64,000 nucleotides of DNA from an uncultured Lysobacter sp. (GTDB lineage Bacteria; Pseudomonadota; Gammaproteobacteria; Xanthomonadales; Xanthomonadaceae): positions 1 to 64,000 of the forward strand of contig CAMLID010000006.1 in NCBI GenBank assembly GCA_946480055.1, read 5' to 3'. Shown piece by piece: positions 34,478-45,300 of this stretch (the first letter of the stretch is position 1; each line of letters starts with the position of its first letter). The notes beneath the pieces were generated by a model. It did not search any database. It was not told where the DNA came from and saw nothing but the letters and a program-made list of their open reading frames with translations. Made by a program: the position numbers and the translations under genes.

Positions 34478-34762
34478 CTAATGCAGTCGCTTGTCGGGCG
34501 GCTGGCACCACTGGTCGCACGCGGCCGGCAGCCACTCGCAGGCGTCCATCACCGGGTCCAGCTCCTTCGCCAGGGTCACGAACATTCGGCGCAGCATCTG
34601 TTCGTTGCGCGTGTTGCGGTAACCGATCTCCTGCAACACCTCCGGCTGCAGCGTACGGGCAATGCCGTGCAGTTCCTGATGGAACCGGTACAACAGCTGG
34701 AACGTCTCTTCGGGCATCACCACGCCCGCGCGCGGCGGGGTCGGTTGGGGTTTACGGGCCAT
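34478..34762 (-). CDS. Small cytoplasmic protein, possibly XAC0095-like
   Basis: This 94-aa protein starts at 34762 (MARKPQPTPPRAGVV) after GACAGGAG. The core MPEETFQLLYRFHQELHGIA plus RTLQP has the layout of small XAC0095-like proteins known in Xanthomonas, but the match is by eye only. There are three Cys in the C-terminal third and no signal peptide. Upstream, the same frame stays open through the structured block at 34.8 kb, which I do not include in the gene. Confidence 0.45.
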   Translation of the reverse strand: MARKPQPTPPRAGVVMPEETFQLLYRFHQELHGIARTLQPEVLQEIGYRNTRNEQMLRRMFVTLAKELDPVMDACEWLPAACDQWCQPPDKRLH

Positions 34763-34827
34763 GCGCAGCACTCCTGTCCTTGAGCGGAATACCCGCGCTG
34801 CGCCCAACGGCACAGGCGGGAAGTCGG

Positions 34828-35025
34828 GAGGTTCTAACCGCAAACAGCCGGCGGGCTTATTCCCCTTTCGGGTGTTGTATTCACCGCCCTCCCGACGCAG
34901 AGCGCACGCGTCGGTCATGCCCGAATTTCAGGCATGAAAAACCCACCAATTTATCGGAGGTGGGTGCCGCTGTTTGCGGAGTTAGAAGCTCCTTGGGAGC
35001 GAACTCTGCTACTCCGAACAGCAGC
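34828..35025. other. Structured non-coding block with nested hairpins
   Basis: GGTTCTAAC-CGCAAACAGC at 34830-34848 is complementary to GCTGTTTGCGGAGTTAGAAG beginning at 34969. The second arm can instead pair with ACTCCGAACAGC at 35011-35022. Inside are the hairpins CATGCC...GGCATG near 34920 and ACCCACC...GGTGGGT at 34941-34965. On the minus strand the latter is followed by TTTTT like a terminator. The competing pairings suggest a structured RNA or a mobile repeat. Confidence 0.5.
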
Positions 35026-35165
35026 CGTCAATCAGAAAAATCCTACACACAAAATGCCACACAAACAGCACACCGTCCCTGTGCCGACGAACGGTAGAAA
35101 CGGCTCGACGCTCTCGTGGTGAACTAAATCCGCGCCAATCAGGCGCATGGAAAAGGACTGCCGCG

Positions 35166-35336
35166 ATGTACTTCAAGCTCTATGAAGACAAACAGGGCGA
35201 CTGGCGCTGGACGCTGCACGCCGCCAACCACCGCAAGATCGCCGACTCGGCCGAGGGCTACAACAACAAGTCGGACTGCGAGGATGGCATCGATCTCGTC
35301 AAGTCGGTCACGAATTCGACTCCGGTCAAAGAGTGA
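35166..35336 (+). CDS. YegP/DUF1508-type protein
   Basis: This is a 56-aa protein with an ATG after GGAAAAGGACTGCCGCG. It reads FKLYEDKQGDWRWTLHAANH, then IADSAEGYNNKSDCEDGIDL, the single DUF1508 repeat of the YegP family. The family's function is uncertain. Such proteins have a small alpha/beta fold. It is a single-gene unit bounded by repeats. Confidence 0.85.
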   Translation: MYFKLYEDKQGDWRWTLHAANHRKIADSAEGYNNKSDCEDGIDLVKSVTNSTPVKE

Positions 35337-35528
35337 TCGCACAGCGGTGCGCGGAGCACCTCTGCGCCCCGCGCACCGCAATTCGCGTCGGCACAGCCAG
35401 GCGCTTGCGCCTCGGTGGAATCACCTCTCGGGTTTGACGGACGCTCGCCTGCACGGGTAGCCGTCCGATCCTCGTACTGACGCGCCTGATCCGCATAGGT
35501 CCGACCTACCCGAGCCACGAGCGAGTCG

Positions 35529-35608
35529 CCTTGGGGTAGGAGCGGCGTAAGCCGCGATGACGCAACTGGCCGAAGAGACGCGGTCGCGGCTCACGCCGCT
35601 CCTACCCC
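35529..35608. repeat. 80-bp inverted-repeat element, copy 4
   Basis: The arms TTGGGGTAGGAGCGGCGTAA + GCCGCGA and TCGCGGCTCACGCCGCTCCT + ACCCCAA flank a 26-base loop. The right arm has one change (CTCACG for CTTACG). The space 35337-35528 upstream holds no gene that I can support. Confidence 0.85.
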
Positions 35609-35617
35609 AAGGCCGAC

Positions 35618-35646
35618 AGCAAAACGCCGCGGAGTCCGCGGCGTTT
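35618..35646 (-). terminator. Terminator of the surface-protein operon
   Basis: CAAAACGCCGCGGA and TCCGCGGCGTTTTG form a 14-pair stem with a 1-base loop, 24 bp after the stop of the outer-membrane protein gene. Read on the minus strand it ends the three-gene operon. Confidence 0.75.
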
Positions 35647-35670
35647 TGTTGAAGCGTTGGATGTTCCGGC

Positions 35671-38600
35671 TCAGTAATAGCCGGCCAGATTCAAGAACCA
35701 CCCCTTGTTGTCGTACTTCAGATCCGTCAGGTCGTCGCTGAAGTCGGTGAAGTTGTAGCCCACGCCGACCTTGAAGTTGTCGCCGATCTGGCGGTCCAGG
35801 CCGATCAGCCAGCCGCGCTTGTCGCCGCCGTCCTTGACCTGCAGCCAGCGGTACTCGGCCAGGCCTTCCCACTTGGCGATCAGGTGATAACGCAACTGGC
35901 CGGCGACGAAGTCGGCGCGGCCGTCCAGCCACTGGCCTTCGCCGCGACCGATGCGGTAGTCGCCCCAACGGCTGGCGAGCTTGCCGGCCACTTCCCACTT
36001 GTCGTCGAGGCGGTAGACGCCTTCGAACGACAGCACCTGCGAGCGCTGGTCGTAGGTGGCGCCGCCGTCCTGGCCGAGGGTGGCCAGGTCGTACAGGTAG
36101 GTGTACTTGCCGAACAGGCCCCAGCGGGTGTTGTCGTGCGGGCGGTAGGCGAAGCCGAGGTTGGCTTCGGCCAGCTTGGCGCTTTCGGCCGGATTGATCT
36201 CGTCCTGGGTGTCGGCGTAGTTGGCGCGCAGGGCCAGGCGCAGGTCTTCGTTGACCTTGTAGAACAGGCGGTTGGTGGTGACCCACTGCTCGCGCTGTTC
36301 GGCGCCGGTGTCCTTGCGGTACTCCAGCTTGCTGTTCCACTGGGCGACTTCGTCGGTGCGGCCGCCGCTGACGCTGTAGGCGCGGCGGTCGACCCGGCCG
36401 GTGCTGGCGTCGAGTTCGCCGTCCATGATCGTGAAGCCGATGTTCCAGCCTTCGGCGGGATAGAAGTCCATGCCGTAGGTGTGGACGATGCCCTGGCTGT
36501 TGTCGCTCGGGTCCTTGAGGAACTGGCTTTCGTTGAACAGGTTGACCTGGTTGGTCAGGCGCCAGCGCTGGCCAAGGGTCCAACCGTTCTGCAGGTCGCG
36601 GTTGAACAGCGGATCGGTGGCGGTGGTGTCGGTGCTGTAGCTGTAGGCGCCGTAGATCGTGTGATCGGGCTTGAGGCGGTACTCGGCCTCGACCTTGCCG
36701 CCGTGGCCGCGGCTGCCGCTGCTGACCTCGGCGCCGACGCTGGAACGGTCGCCGAACAGGTACTTGGCGCCGAGGGTGACCAGGTTGTTGCGGTCGTAGG
36801 CACCGCCGTCGTCGTCGGCGGTGAACTGGCCGACGCCGTACAGCTCCAGCGAGGAGCCGAAGCGGCGGCGGTAGCTCACCGCCGCCAACAAGGCGTCGGC
36901 GCTGCCGCTGAGGCGCTCTTCGCGCACGCGACGCAGCTCGGCACCGAGCTGGGCGTCGTTGGTGATGCGCCAGTCGGCGGTCAGCTGGCTCTGCTCCAGG
37001 GCCTCGGCACCGCGCTCGGCGCGCGAGTACTTGCCGTAGAGGCTGAAGGTCTCGGTGAAGTAGCCCAGGAACTCGGCGCCGTACTCTTCGATATCCAGGC
37101 CGGTGTCGGCACGCGAGACCGAGAAGCCGGCGTCGACGTCGCGCCACCAGGCGCCCACGCTCCAGTCGCGCTCGGTCCAGCCCAGTTCCTTGAAGTTGGC
37201 GCGGGCTTCGACCGCGCGCGCTTCGCCGCTGCGCGCGGCGGTGGCCGGGTTGCGCTGGACGAAGCTGAGGCCGCCGTTGTCCGAATAGAAGATCGGGGCG
37301 ACGGTGGACTCGCTGCGGGTCTGTTCGAGCTTGAGGTAGGTGCCGCGACCGGCCTGCAGGGTCAGGTCGACGCCCTTGAGGCTGTAGTCGTCGCCGCGGC
37401 GGTTCTCGTCGATGTAGGTGCCGCCGACCGCGACATGCTCGCCGAACCACTGCTTGCCGCGGAAGCCGGCGCTGACGTCGTCGGCGTCGAAGCCGACCGG
37501 CACGTATTCGTAGTCGACCAGCAGCAGCTGGGTATAGCCGTCGAGCGGATGGTCGCGGGTCAGGGTGCGCACGTTCTCGCGCGTGACCTGGGCCAGCGGA
37601 CGGGTCAGGATCAGGCGACCCTGGAGCTCGTCGATCTCGTAGTCGGCACCGCGCTGCAGGTCCACGCGGCTTTCGGTGCGGCCGGTGGTGCGGTCGCGGA
37701 TTTCCAGGGTGACCTTGTCCGAACCCGGCAGCACGTCGGTGTGCTTGAGGTAGTACAGGCTGCCGCCGGTGCCGAGGAACTCGGTGTGACCGTAGGCGCT
37801 CTGCGCTTCGGAACCGAACGCGCGCACTTCGCTCTTGGGATCGCCGAGCTGGGTGGTGGCGCGCGAACGCCAGGACAGCGCCGCGCCGTACAGCGAGCGG
37901 TCGTACTGGCCGTACTCGGTGCCGGTGATGCCGGTGTTGAAGTTGCCCCACAGCGCCTGGTTCTGATCCCAGTCCACGCGCACGTACAAACGGCCCTGGG
38001 TGTCCACGTCGCGGTAGGTGCTGGAGTCGTCGCCGTAGACCGGGTAGTACAGGTCCGGGTCGAGGCGGCGGAACACGTCCTGGGCGTCGGCGTCGAAGAA
38101 GCCGTTGAACAGCTGCTTGATTTCGCGCTCGCGGGTGTCGGCCTGGGCGGTGATCAGGTACTTGCCCTTGACCTTGCCCTTCAAATAGAACGCCAGGCGG
38201 CCTTCGCTGATGAAGTCCTTGTCGTAGCGCTCGTCGCCGGCCAGCGGTTCGATGTTGCCGCTGACGTTGTTTTCCGACACGGTGACGTCGGCCAGCGCGA
38301 CCAGGAAGGCGTACTTGCCGGTGACGTCGACGTCCAGGCGGTGCTGCAGCGGCGCGGCGCCGCGCGGCTTGATCGCCACGTCGTAGCCGTGGCGGCCGAT
38401 CGGCTCCAGGAACTCGGCCACGAACTTGCGTTCGAGGTCGATCGGGAAGGTTTCGCCGTTGATGGTCAGCTGGGTGTCGCGCGGGATGTCGCGGCCGTAG
38501 ATGCGCACCCGCGAGCCGTAGATCGGGATGTTCTGGATGCGCAGCGAGCTGCGGCCGTAGATCGCGTTCTCGATGCCCTGCGATTCGGCTTCGTCGCCGT

Positions 38601-39360
38601 CCAGGGCCTTGCCGAGGGTGCGCTGGTTCTCGTCGCGCAGCACCTGGATGCCGCGTTCGTAGTCTTCCGGACGCACCAGCTGCACGCGCTTGCCGACGGT
38701 TTCGTCGAAAGCGCCGTCCTTGCCGTAAGCGCGGGTGACGTAGATCAGCTCGTCGCCCGGCTGCAGGTTGAGGTCGGCCGGCAGGGCGCCGTCCCACTCC
38801 TGGTCGGTGACGTTGGCCACCGGCAGCTCGATCCTGGCCAGCGGCGTGACCAGGTCGGCGTCGCTGCCGCGGTACACGGTGACTTCGATCTTCTCGATGA
38901 ACGAGGCGTAGTTGGTGTAGCCGTGGAAGCGCAGCGGCTTGGCGATGCGGCCGTTCTCGAAGGGCATGGTCGAACCGCCCTGCACGTCGAGCACGGGGCG
39001 GCCGAGGGTGGGATCTTCGGTCGCCCAGATCACGCCGCCGTTGGGCAGGTCGATGCTGAAGCGGCCGGCGATCTTGGCGCTGCCGGGCAGCACGTCCTCG
39101 CGCACCACGTCGACGCGGCGGTTGCGCTGCAGGGTGTCGGTATCTGCGCCTTGCGCGATCGGTCGTTCTTCGCCGCGGGTGCGGATGCGGAACAGCAGGC
39201 CTTCGTCGCTGCGGCATTCGCCGCCGTCGCAACGCGCCGCATTGCCCTCGCCTTCGCCGGATTTCGGCGTCGCGTCCTGGGCCAGCGCGGAGCCGGCGCC
39301 GGCCGAGAGCAGGCCGATCAGGGTCATGTCCAGAAGCTTCATCTTCATCTTCATGGCCAT
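35671..39360 (-). CDS. Large outer-membrane beta-barrel protein
   Basis: This is a 1229-aa protein. It starts MAMKMKMKLLDMTLIGLL with a signal peptide ending SALAQ; the ATG at 39360 or one of the following Met codons is the start. Residues about 50-340 are periplasmic or surface beta domains. From about 370 the chain shows alternating aromatic/charged strands (RLAFYLKGKVKGKYLITAQA, DPDLYYPVYGDDSSTYRD, TQLLLVDYEYVPVGFD) and it ends in NLAGYY, the aromatic C-terminus typical of outer-membrane barrels. No plug or TonB box is clear. It lies 4 bp after the giant gene, so both are one operon and may act together at the cell surface. Confidence 0.7.
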   Translation of the reverse strand: MAMKMKMKLLDMTLIGLLSAGAGSALAQDATPKSGEGEGNAARCDGGECRSDEGLLFRIRTRGEERPIAQGADTDTLQRNRRVDVVREDVLPGSAKIAGRFSIDLPNGGVIWATEDPTLGRPVLDVQGGSTMPFENGRIAKPLRFHGYTNYASFIEKIEVTVYRGSDADLVTPLARIELPVANVTDQEWDGALPADLNLQPGDELIYVTRAYGKDGAFDETVGKRVQLVRPEDYERGIQVLRDENQRTLGKALDGDEAESQGIENAIYGRSSLRIQNIPIYGSRVRIYGRDIPRDTQLTINGETFPIDLERKFVAEFLEPIGRHGYDVAIKPRGAAPLQHRLDVDVTGKYAFLVALADVTVSENNVSGNIEPLAGDERYDKDFISEGRLAFYLKGKVKGKYLITAQADTREREIKQLFNGFFDADAQDVFRRLDPDLYYPVYGDDSSTYRDVDTQGRLYVRVDWDQNQALWGNFNTGITGTEYGQYDRSLYGAALSWRSRATTQLGDPKSEVRAFGSEAQSAYGHTEFLGTGGSLYYLKHTDVLPGSDKVTLEIRDRTTGRTESRVDLQRGADYEIDELQGRLILTRPLAQVTRENVRTLTRDHPLDGYTQLLLVDYEYVPVGFDADDVSAGFRGKQWFGEHVAVGGTYIDENRRGDDYSLKGVDLTLQAGRGTYLKLEQTRSESTVAPIFYSDNGGLSFVQRNPATAARSGEARAVEARANFKELGWTERDWSVGAWWRDVDAGFSVSRADTGLDIEEYGAEFLGYFTETFSLYGKYSRAERGAEALEQSQLTADWRITNDAQLGAELRRVREERLSGSADALLAAVSYRRRFGSSLELYGVGQFTADDDGGAYDRNNLVTLGAKYLFGDRSSVGAEVSSGSRGHGGKVEAEYRLKPDHTIYGAYSYSTDTTATDPLFNRDLQNGWTLGQRWRLTNQVNLFNESQFLKDPSDNSQGIVHTYGMDFYPAEGWNIGFTIMDGELDASTGRVDRRAYSVSGGRTDEVAQWNSKLEYRKDTGAEQREQWVTTNRLFYKVNEDLRLALRANYADTQDEINPAESAKLAEANLGFAYRPHDNTRWGLFGKYTYLYDLATLGQDGGATYDQRSQVLSFEGVYRLDDKWEVAGKLASRWGDYRIGRGEGQWLDGRADFVAGQLRYHLIAKWEGLAEYRWLQVKDGGDKRGWLIGLDRQIGDNFKVGVGYNFTDFSDDLTDLKYDNKGWFLNLAGYY

Positions 39361-39364
39361 GTCC

Positions 39365-42300
39365 TCAGCGCCCGCCCACGCCGACGGGGGCGTTGGTATC
39401 GTCAGTTATGTCCACACGCACCTTCTGTTTCACCTTCGGCTCGAGTTCGGCCGATATCGCCTCGAATACGGCCTTGGCGCGGCGCAGGCCGAGCTGGACG
39501 TTGTAGGCGTTGGCGCCGCGCGGATCGGCGCGGCCGACGATACCGATCACACCGCGGCCTTCGCGGTTGAGGGTCTTGGCGATTTCCGAGATCAGGCCGC
39601 GGTATTGCGGACGGATCGTGTCCTGGTCGGTGTCGAACAGCAGCTCGCCGAGCTTGATCGCCTGGTCGAGGCTGACCAGCGCGGAGGCGTCGGTGCCGGC
39701 GACCACATCGATGCGGACCTTGGCGGCCAGCGCCGGCTCCAGCTCCTTGCTCAGCGCCGCGCGCACCGCGTGGGCGCGGGCGAAGGCCAGGGCCTCGGCT
39801 TCGGCCTGGGCGGTGATGGTGACGCTGCCGCCGTCGGCATCGCGCAGACGCTGGGCGATCTTGCCGAACATCGGCGCGTAATCGCTCTTCACCTGGTCGC
39901 TGCCGGCTTCGAACATCACCTCGCCCAGTTCGACGTCGGTCTCGCTGCTGCCGCCGCGGATCTCGCCGGCTGGCAGCTTGACGCCGAAGTCGAAGCGGGT
40001 CGGCACGCCCTGGGTCACGCGGCGGACGCGCGGGTTTTCGGTGGTGAACACCGAGCCCGGCGGCAGCGTGGCCTGGTCGACCTTGAGGATGAAGTTGCGG
40101 CCGCGTGCGGCGTCGCCGCCCGAGATGCCCTCGAGGTGGTAACGGCCGTAGGCGTCGGTCTGCATGATCAGACCTTCCACCGAGGCGATACGCACGCCGG
40201 GGATGCCGCGCTCGTCGATGCCTTCGTTACGGATGGTGTAAGACACCTCGTATCCGTTCGCGACCTGGCTGACCTGGCGCGTGACCTGCAGGTCCTGCGC
40301 GGTCAGGCCCTTGGCGGCGTCGCCGCGGACGCGTTCGACCGTGGTCTGGCCGGCGGCGTTCATGCGCACGGAGCTGCCCTCCTCGGTGGTCAGGACGAAG
40401 TCGTCGCTGAAGTCGAGCGAGCGCAGGGTCTGGCGCACCACGACCTGGTGATGCTGGGCGTTGTCGGCGCTGGAGCTGCGGCCGGCGATGTCGCCGATCG
40501 CGATGCCGTGCAGCAGCGGCGCGCTGGCGTCGGGCTCCGGCTGCGGGCCGGTGCCGCGGTCGACCGTGGTCGAACCCGCGACGTAGGCGCCCGGAGCGAA
40601 GCCGCCCTGCACGCGCACGCCGCCGGCCTTGGCCGGGTCCTGCCAGCCGTCGCCGTCGCGGTCGTCGTAGACCGAGCCCATGATCAGGCTGTCCTCGAGC
40701 AGCGGATCGCCGGCCATGTCGACATCGGCGGTGGCGACGTTGCCGATCGAGCTGCCGTTGCTGTCGAGCGCGGTGACGCTGTTGCTGTGCACGCCCTTGC
40801 CCACCCCGGCGCCGACGCGCAGGAAGTAGACGATGGTGGCGCGCTGGCCGATGGCGACGTCGATGCCGTTGATGCGCAGCGGGTTGGTGCCGCCGATGCT
40901 GGCCGCGTCGTTCTCGTCGTCCACGCTCAGCGAGCCGTCGACGTAGGTGAAGCCCGCGGGCGGCGTGTCGACCAGGGTCGCGTTGCGCGCCGGCGAGTCG
41001 CCGACGTTCTCGGCGATCACGGTATAGCGGACCAGGTCGCCGATCTTGACCGAGCGCTGGGCCGACTGCTTGCTCAGGCGCAGCACCGGGGCGTTGGCGG
41101 CCACGGTGATGGTGACCACGGCGGTGTCGCAGACCGGGGTCGGCACCGAGGTGTCGCAGACGCGGTAGGTGAAGCTGTCGGTACCGGCGAAGAACTGGTT
41201 CGGCGTGTAGGTGCACACGGCCGCGGCGCAGTTCACGGTGCCGTTGGCCGCAGCGACGGTCACGAAGACCGAGGCCGGATCCAGCGGCGCGCTGGTCACG
41301 GTGTCGTTGCCGAGCACGCTGATCGTCACCGGCACCTGCTGGTTGGTGGTGGCGACGTCGTCGGTGGCCACGACCAGGTTGGGCTGGACCAGCACCGAAA
41401 CGGTGGCGGTGGCGCAGTTGGCCGGGTTGAGCTTCTCGCAGACCGTGTAGGTGTAGCTGTCGTTGCCGCTGAAGTTCGGGTTGGGCGTATAGACGATGGT
41501 GCCGTTGCTGTTGACCGTGACCGTGCCGTTCGCCGGGTTGCTGGCGATGGTGATGTTGATCAGGGCCGGGTCGATCGGCGCACCGTTGAGGGTGTCGTTG
41601 CCCAGCACGCTGGTGACCAGCGGGGTGTTCTGCGGGGTGACGCCGTTACCGCCGCCGACCAGGTCGTCGACCGCGGTGATCGCCGGAGCGACCACGGTGA
41701 CCGTCGCCACTGCGGTGTCGCAGTTGCTCGGGTTCAGCACTTCGCAGATCTGGTAGGTGACGGTGTAGGTGCCGGCCGGAGTGTTAGGCGCGACATCGAC
41801 CGTACCGTTGGCATTCACCGTCAGCGGGCCGCTGGTGACCGGCGTCAGGGTGACGTCGGCCGGGTTCAGGGTGCTGCCGTTGAGGGTGTCGTTGCCGAGC
41901 ACGTTGACCACAGCGGTCGCGCCGGTGCTGCCGTTGACCGGCGTGACCACCATGTCGTCGACGGCGTCGATCGGCGCGGCGTTGACCGTGACCGTGACCA
42001 CTGCGGTATCGCAGTTGCTCGGGTTGAGTACTTCGCAGATCCGGTAGGTGACGGTGTAGACGCCGGCCGGGGTGTTGGGCGCGACATCGACCGTGCCGTT
42101 GCCGTTGACCGTGAGCGGGCCGTTGCTGACCGGCGCCAGGGTGACGTTGGTGGTGGTGGCCGCGGCACCGTTGAGGGTGTCGTTGCCGAACACGTTGATC
42201 ACGCCCGTGCCGCCGGTGGTGCCGTTGACCGGCGTGGCGACCGGGTCGTCGACCGCATCGATCGGCGCGGCGTCGACCACGATGGTGATCGAAGCCGGAT

Positions 42301-45300
42301 CGCAGTTGCTGGGACGCGCGGTCTCGCACAGCTGGTACGGGATCACGTAGTTGCCGGCCGGAGTGCCCGCGGCGACCGAAACCGTACCGTCGGCCGCGAC
42401 CGAAACGCCATCGCCCGGGTTCGGATCGTTGACGGTGAGGGTCACGAACGCCAGATCGATCGCGCCGCCATTGAGGCTGTCGTTGGTCAGGGCATTGCCG
42501 ACGTTGGCCGAGCCATTGGTGCCGTTGACCGGCGAGCCGCTGTAGTCGTCGTCGTTGGCGACGATCACCGCCTGCGCCACGGTGATGGCGACGGTGGCGT
42601 CCGCGCACACCGGCGTCGGCGTGGAGACGTCGCAGACGCGGTAGACGAAGCTGGTGTTGCCGCTGAAACCGGCGGTCGGCGTGTAGGTGCACAGGCCGGC
42701 GCTGTCGCAGCTCACGCTGCCGTTGGTCGGCGGCGTGACGATGCTGACCGAGGCCGGGTTGAGCGGCGCGCCGGTGGTGGTGTCGTTGCCGATCACGTTG
42801 ATGCCCACCGGCGTGTTCTGCGGCGTGCTGGCGCTGTCGTCGACCGCGGTGACGGCATTGCCGCCGACGGTGATGGTCACGGTCGCGGTGTCGCAGACGG
42901 TACCGTTCGGCGCCGGCAGACAGACGCTGTAGCTGAAGCTGTCCGGACCGCTGTAGTTGGCGTTCGGCGTGTAGACGTAGCTGCCGTCGCTGTTGAGGGT
43001 CAGCATGCCGTTGGCGGTACCGCCGACCAAGGTGTAGTCCGCGCCCGCCGGTGCGTTGTCGTTGCCGGTCACGGTGGCGTTGAGCGCGGTGTTCTGCGGC
43101 GTGGTCTCGCTGTCGTCGCCGGCGTTCGGGCCGACCACGACGTTCACGGTCGCGGTGTCGCAAACGGTGCCGTTCGGCGTCGCCAGGCAGACGGTGTAGT
43201 CGTAGCTGTCGATGCCCGCGAAACCGGGGTTCGGCGAGTAGGTGCAGTTGCCGGCCGTGCAGGTCACGTTGCCGTTGGTGCCGTTGGTCGGAACCACCGA
43301 GGCCGGGTCGATGACGCCGCCGCTGGTGGTGTCGTTGCCGACGGCGTTGGTCGCGACCGGGGTGTTGAAGTTCGTGGCCGCCGTGTTGTCCACGGCGACG
43401 ATGGTCGCGGCCGTGATGGTGATGTTGACCGTCGCGGTGTCGCAGACCGTGCCGTTCGGCGCCGGCAGGCAGACGCGGTAGTTGAAGCTGTCGCTGCCGT
43501 TGAAGTTGGTGTTCGGCGTGTAGACGTAGCTGCCGTCGGCATTGAAGGTCAGCGTGCCGTTGGCCGGGCCGGATACCAGGGAGTAGACCGAGCCGGCGGA
43601 CGCGGTGTCGTTGCTCGACGCGTTGCCGTTCAAGGCCACGTTCTGCGGCGTGGTCTCGTTGTCGTCGTCGGCGTTCGGACCGACCACGACCGGCACGTTG
43701 GCGTCGTCGCAGGTCGCCGGCGTGGTGGCCGGCAGCGTGCAGATGCGGTAGCCGACGGTGTACGCGCCCGGAGCCGTGCCGGCCGGCACGGTGAAGCTGC
43801 CGTCCGGATTGGCGATCAGGCCGGTCAGGCCGCCGTTGCTGACGATGCTCGGCGCGGTGGCGTTGACGCCGATGACCACGGCAACGCCGTTGGTGGTGTC
43901 GTTGACGGTGACGTTGGGCACGGTGCCGCCGGCGAACGGCAGCACGGTAGCCGGGTCGTCGACGGCATCGATCGAGATCGACACCGGGGTGGTCTCGGTA
44001 TCGCTGTCGTTGCCGTTGTTCGGGTCGGCGGTGGCGCTGCCGACGCTGGCGGTGTTGCTGATCGAGGACGCGCCTGCGTAGTTGGCCGGCACGGCCAGGG
44101 TCAGCGCGATCGCCGCGTTGCCGCCGGCGGCCAGGGTCGGACGCGAGCACTCGACGGTGCCGGCGTTGTTGACGCAGGCCCAGCCGGCGCCAGCGGCGCT
44201 GGCGAAGTTGAGGCCGGCCGGAATCGGATCGCTGACCACGATGTTCGACGCCGCGGACGGGCCGGCGTTGGCGACGGTGATCGTGTAGGCCACGTTGTTG
44301 CCCGGCACGACCGAGGCGCCGGCGTCGTCCTTGTCGATCGACAGGTCGGCCGAAGCGGTCGGCGTGGTGGTCGCGGTGTTGGTGTTGTTGCCCAGCGTCG
44401 GATCGTTGGTGGTCGAGCTAACCGTCGCGGTGTTGAGGTAGGTGCCGGTGGCGTTGACCGTTGCGGTGATCTGCAGCGAGGTCGAGGCCGCGTTGGCGAG
44501 GTTGCCGATGGTCCACACGCCGGTGCCGGACACGTAAGCGCCCGCACCATTGTCGGAGACGTAGGTGTAGCCGTTCGGCAGCAGATCCGCGACCGAGACG
44601 CCGGCCGAGGCCGACGGACCGTTGTTGGTGACGGTCAGGGTGAAGACGACATTGGTGCCGACGACCGGGGTCGCGTTGTCGACCGACTTGGCCATGGCCA
44701 GGTCGGCCGAAGCCACCGGGGTCGTGGTCGCGGTGCCGGTGTTGTTGCCCGGCGTCGGATCGTTGGTGGTCGAGCTGACCGTCGCGGTGTTGAGGTAGGT
44801 GCCCGTGGCGTTGACGGTCGCGGTGATCTGCAACGAAGTCGAGGCCGTGTTGGCGAGGTTGCCGATGGTCCACACGCCGGTGCCCGGCGCGTAGGCACCC
44901 GCACCGTTATCCGAAACGTAGGTGTAGCCGTTCGGCAGCAGATCCGCGACCGAGACTCCGGCCGAGGCCGACGGACCGTTATTGATGACGGTCAGGGTGA
45001 ACACCACGTTCGTGCCGACGACCGGGGTCGCGTTGTCGACCGACTTCGCCATGACCAGGTCGGCCGCGGCCACCGGGATCGTGGTCGCCGTGCCGGTGTT
45101 GTTGCCCGGCGTCGGATCGTTGGTACTGGACGAAACGGTCGCGGTATTGAGGTAGGTACCGGTAGCGTTGACCGTGGCGGTGATCTGCAGCGAGGTCGAC
45201 GCCGTGTTGGCGAGACTGCCGATAGTCCACACGCCGGTGCCGGACACATAGGCGCCCGCACCGTTGTCCGAAACGTAGGTGTAACCGTTCGGCAGCAGGT

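Noticed and set aside
34763..34918. Longer start for the 94-aa minus-strand gene
   Set aside because: The frame stays open through the hairpin block and reads EYNTRKGNKPAGCLRLEPP, but ATG 34762 has a ribosome site and the block is palindromic; I treat it as structured DNA.
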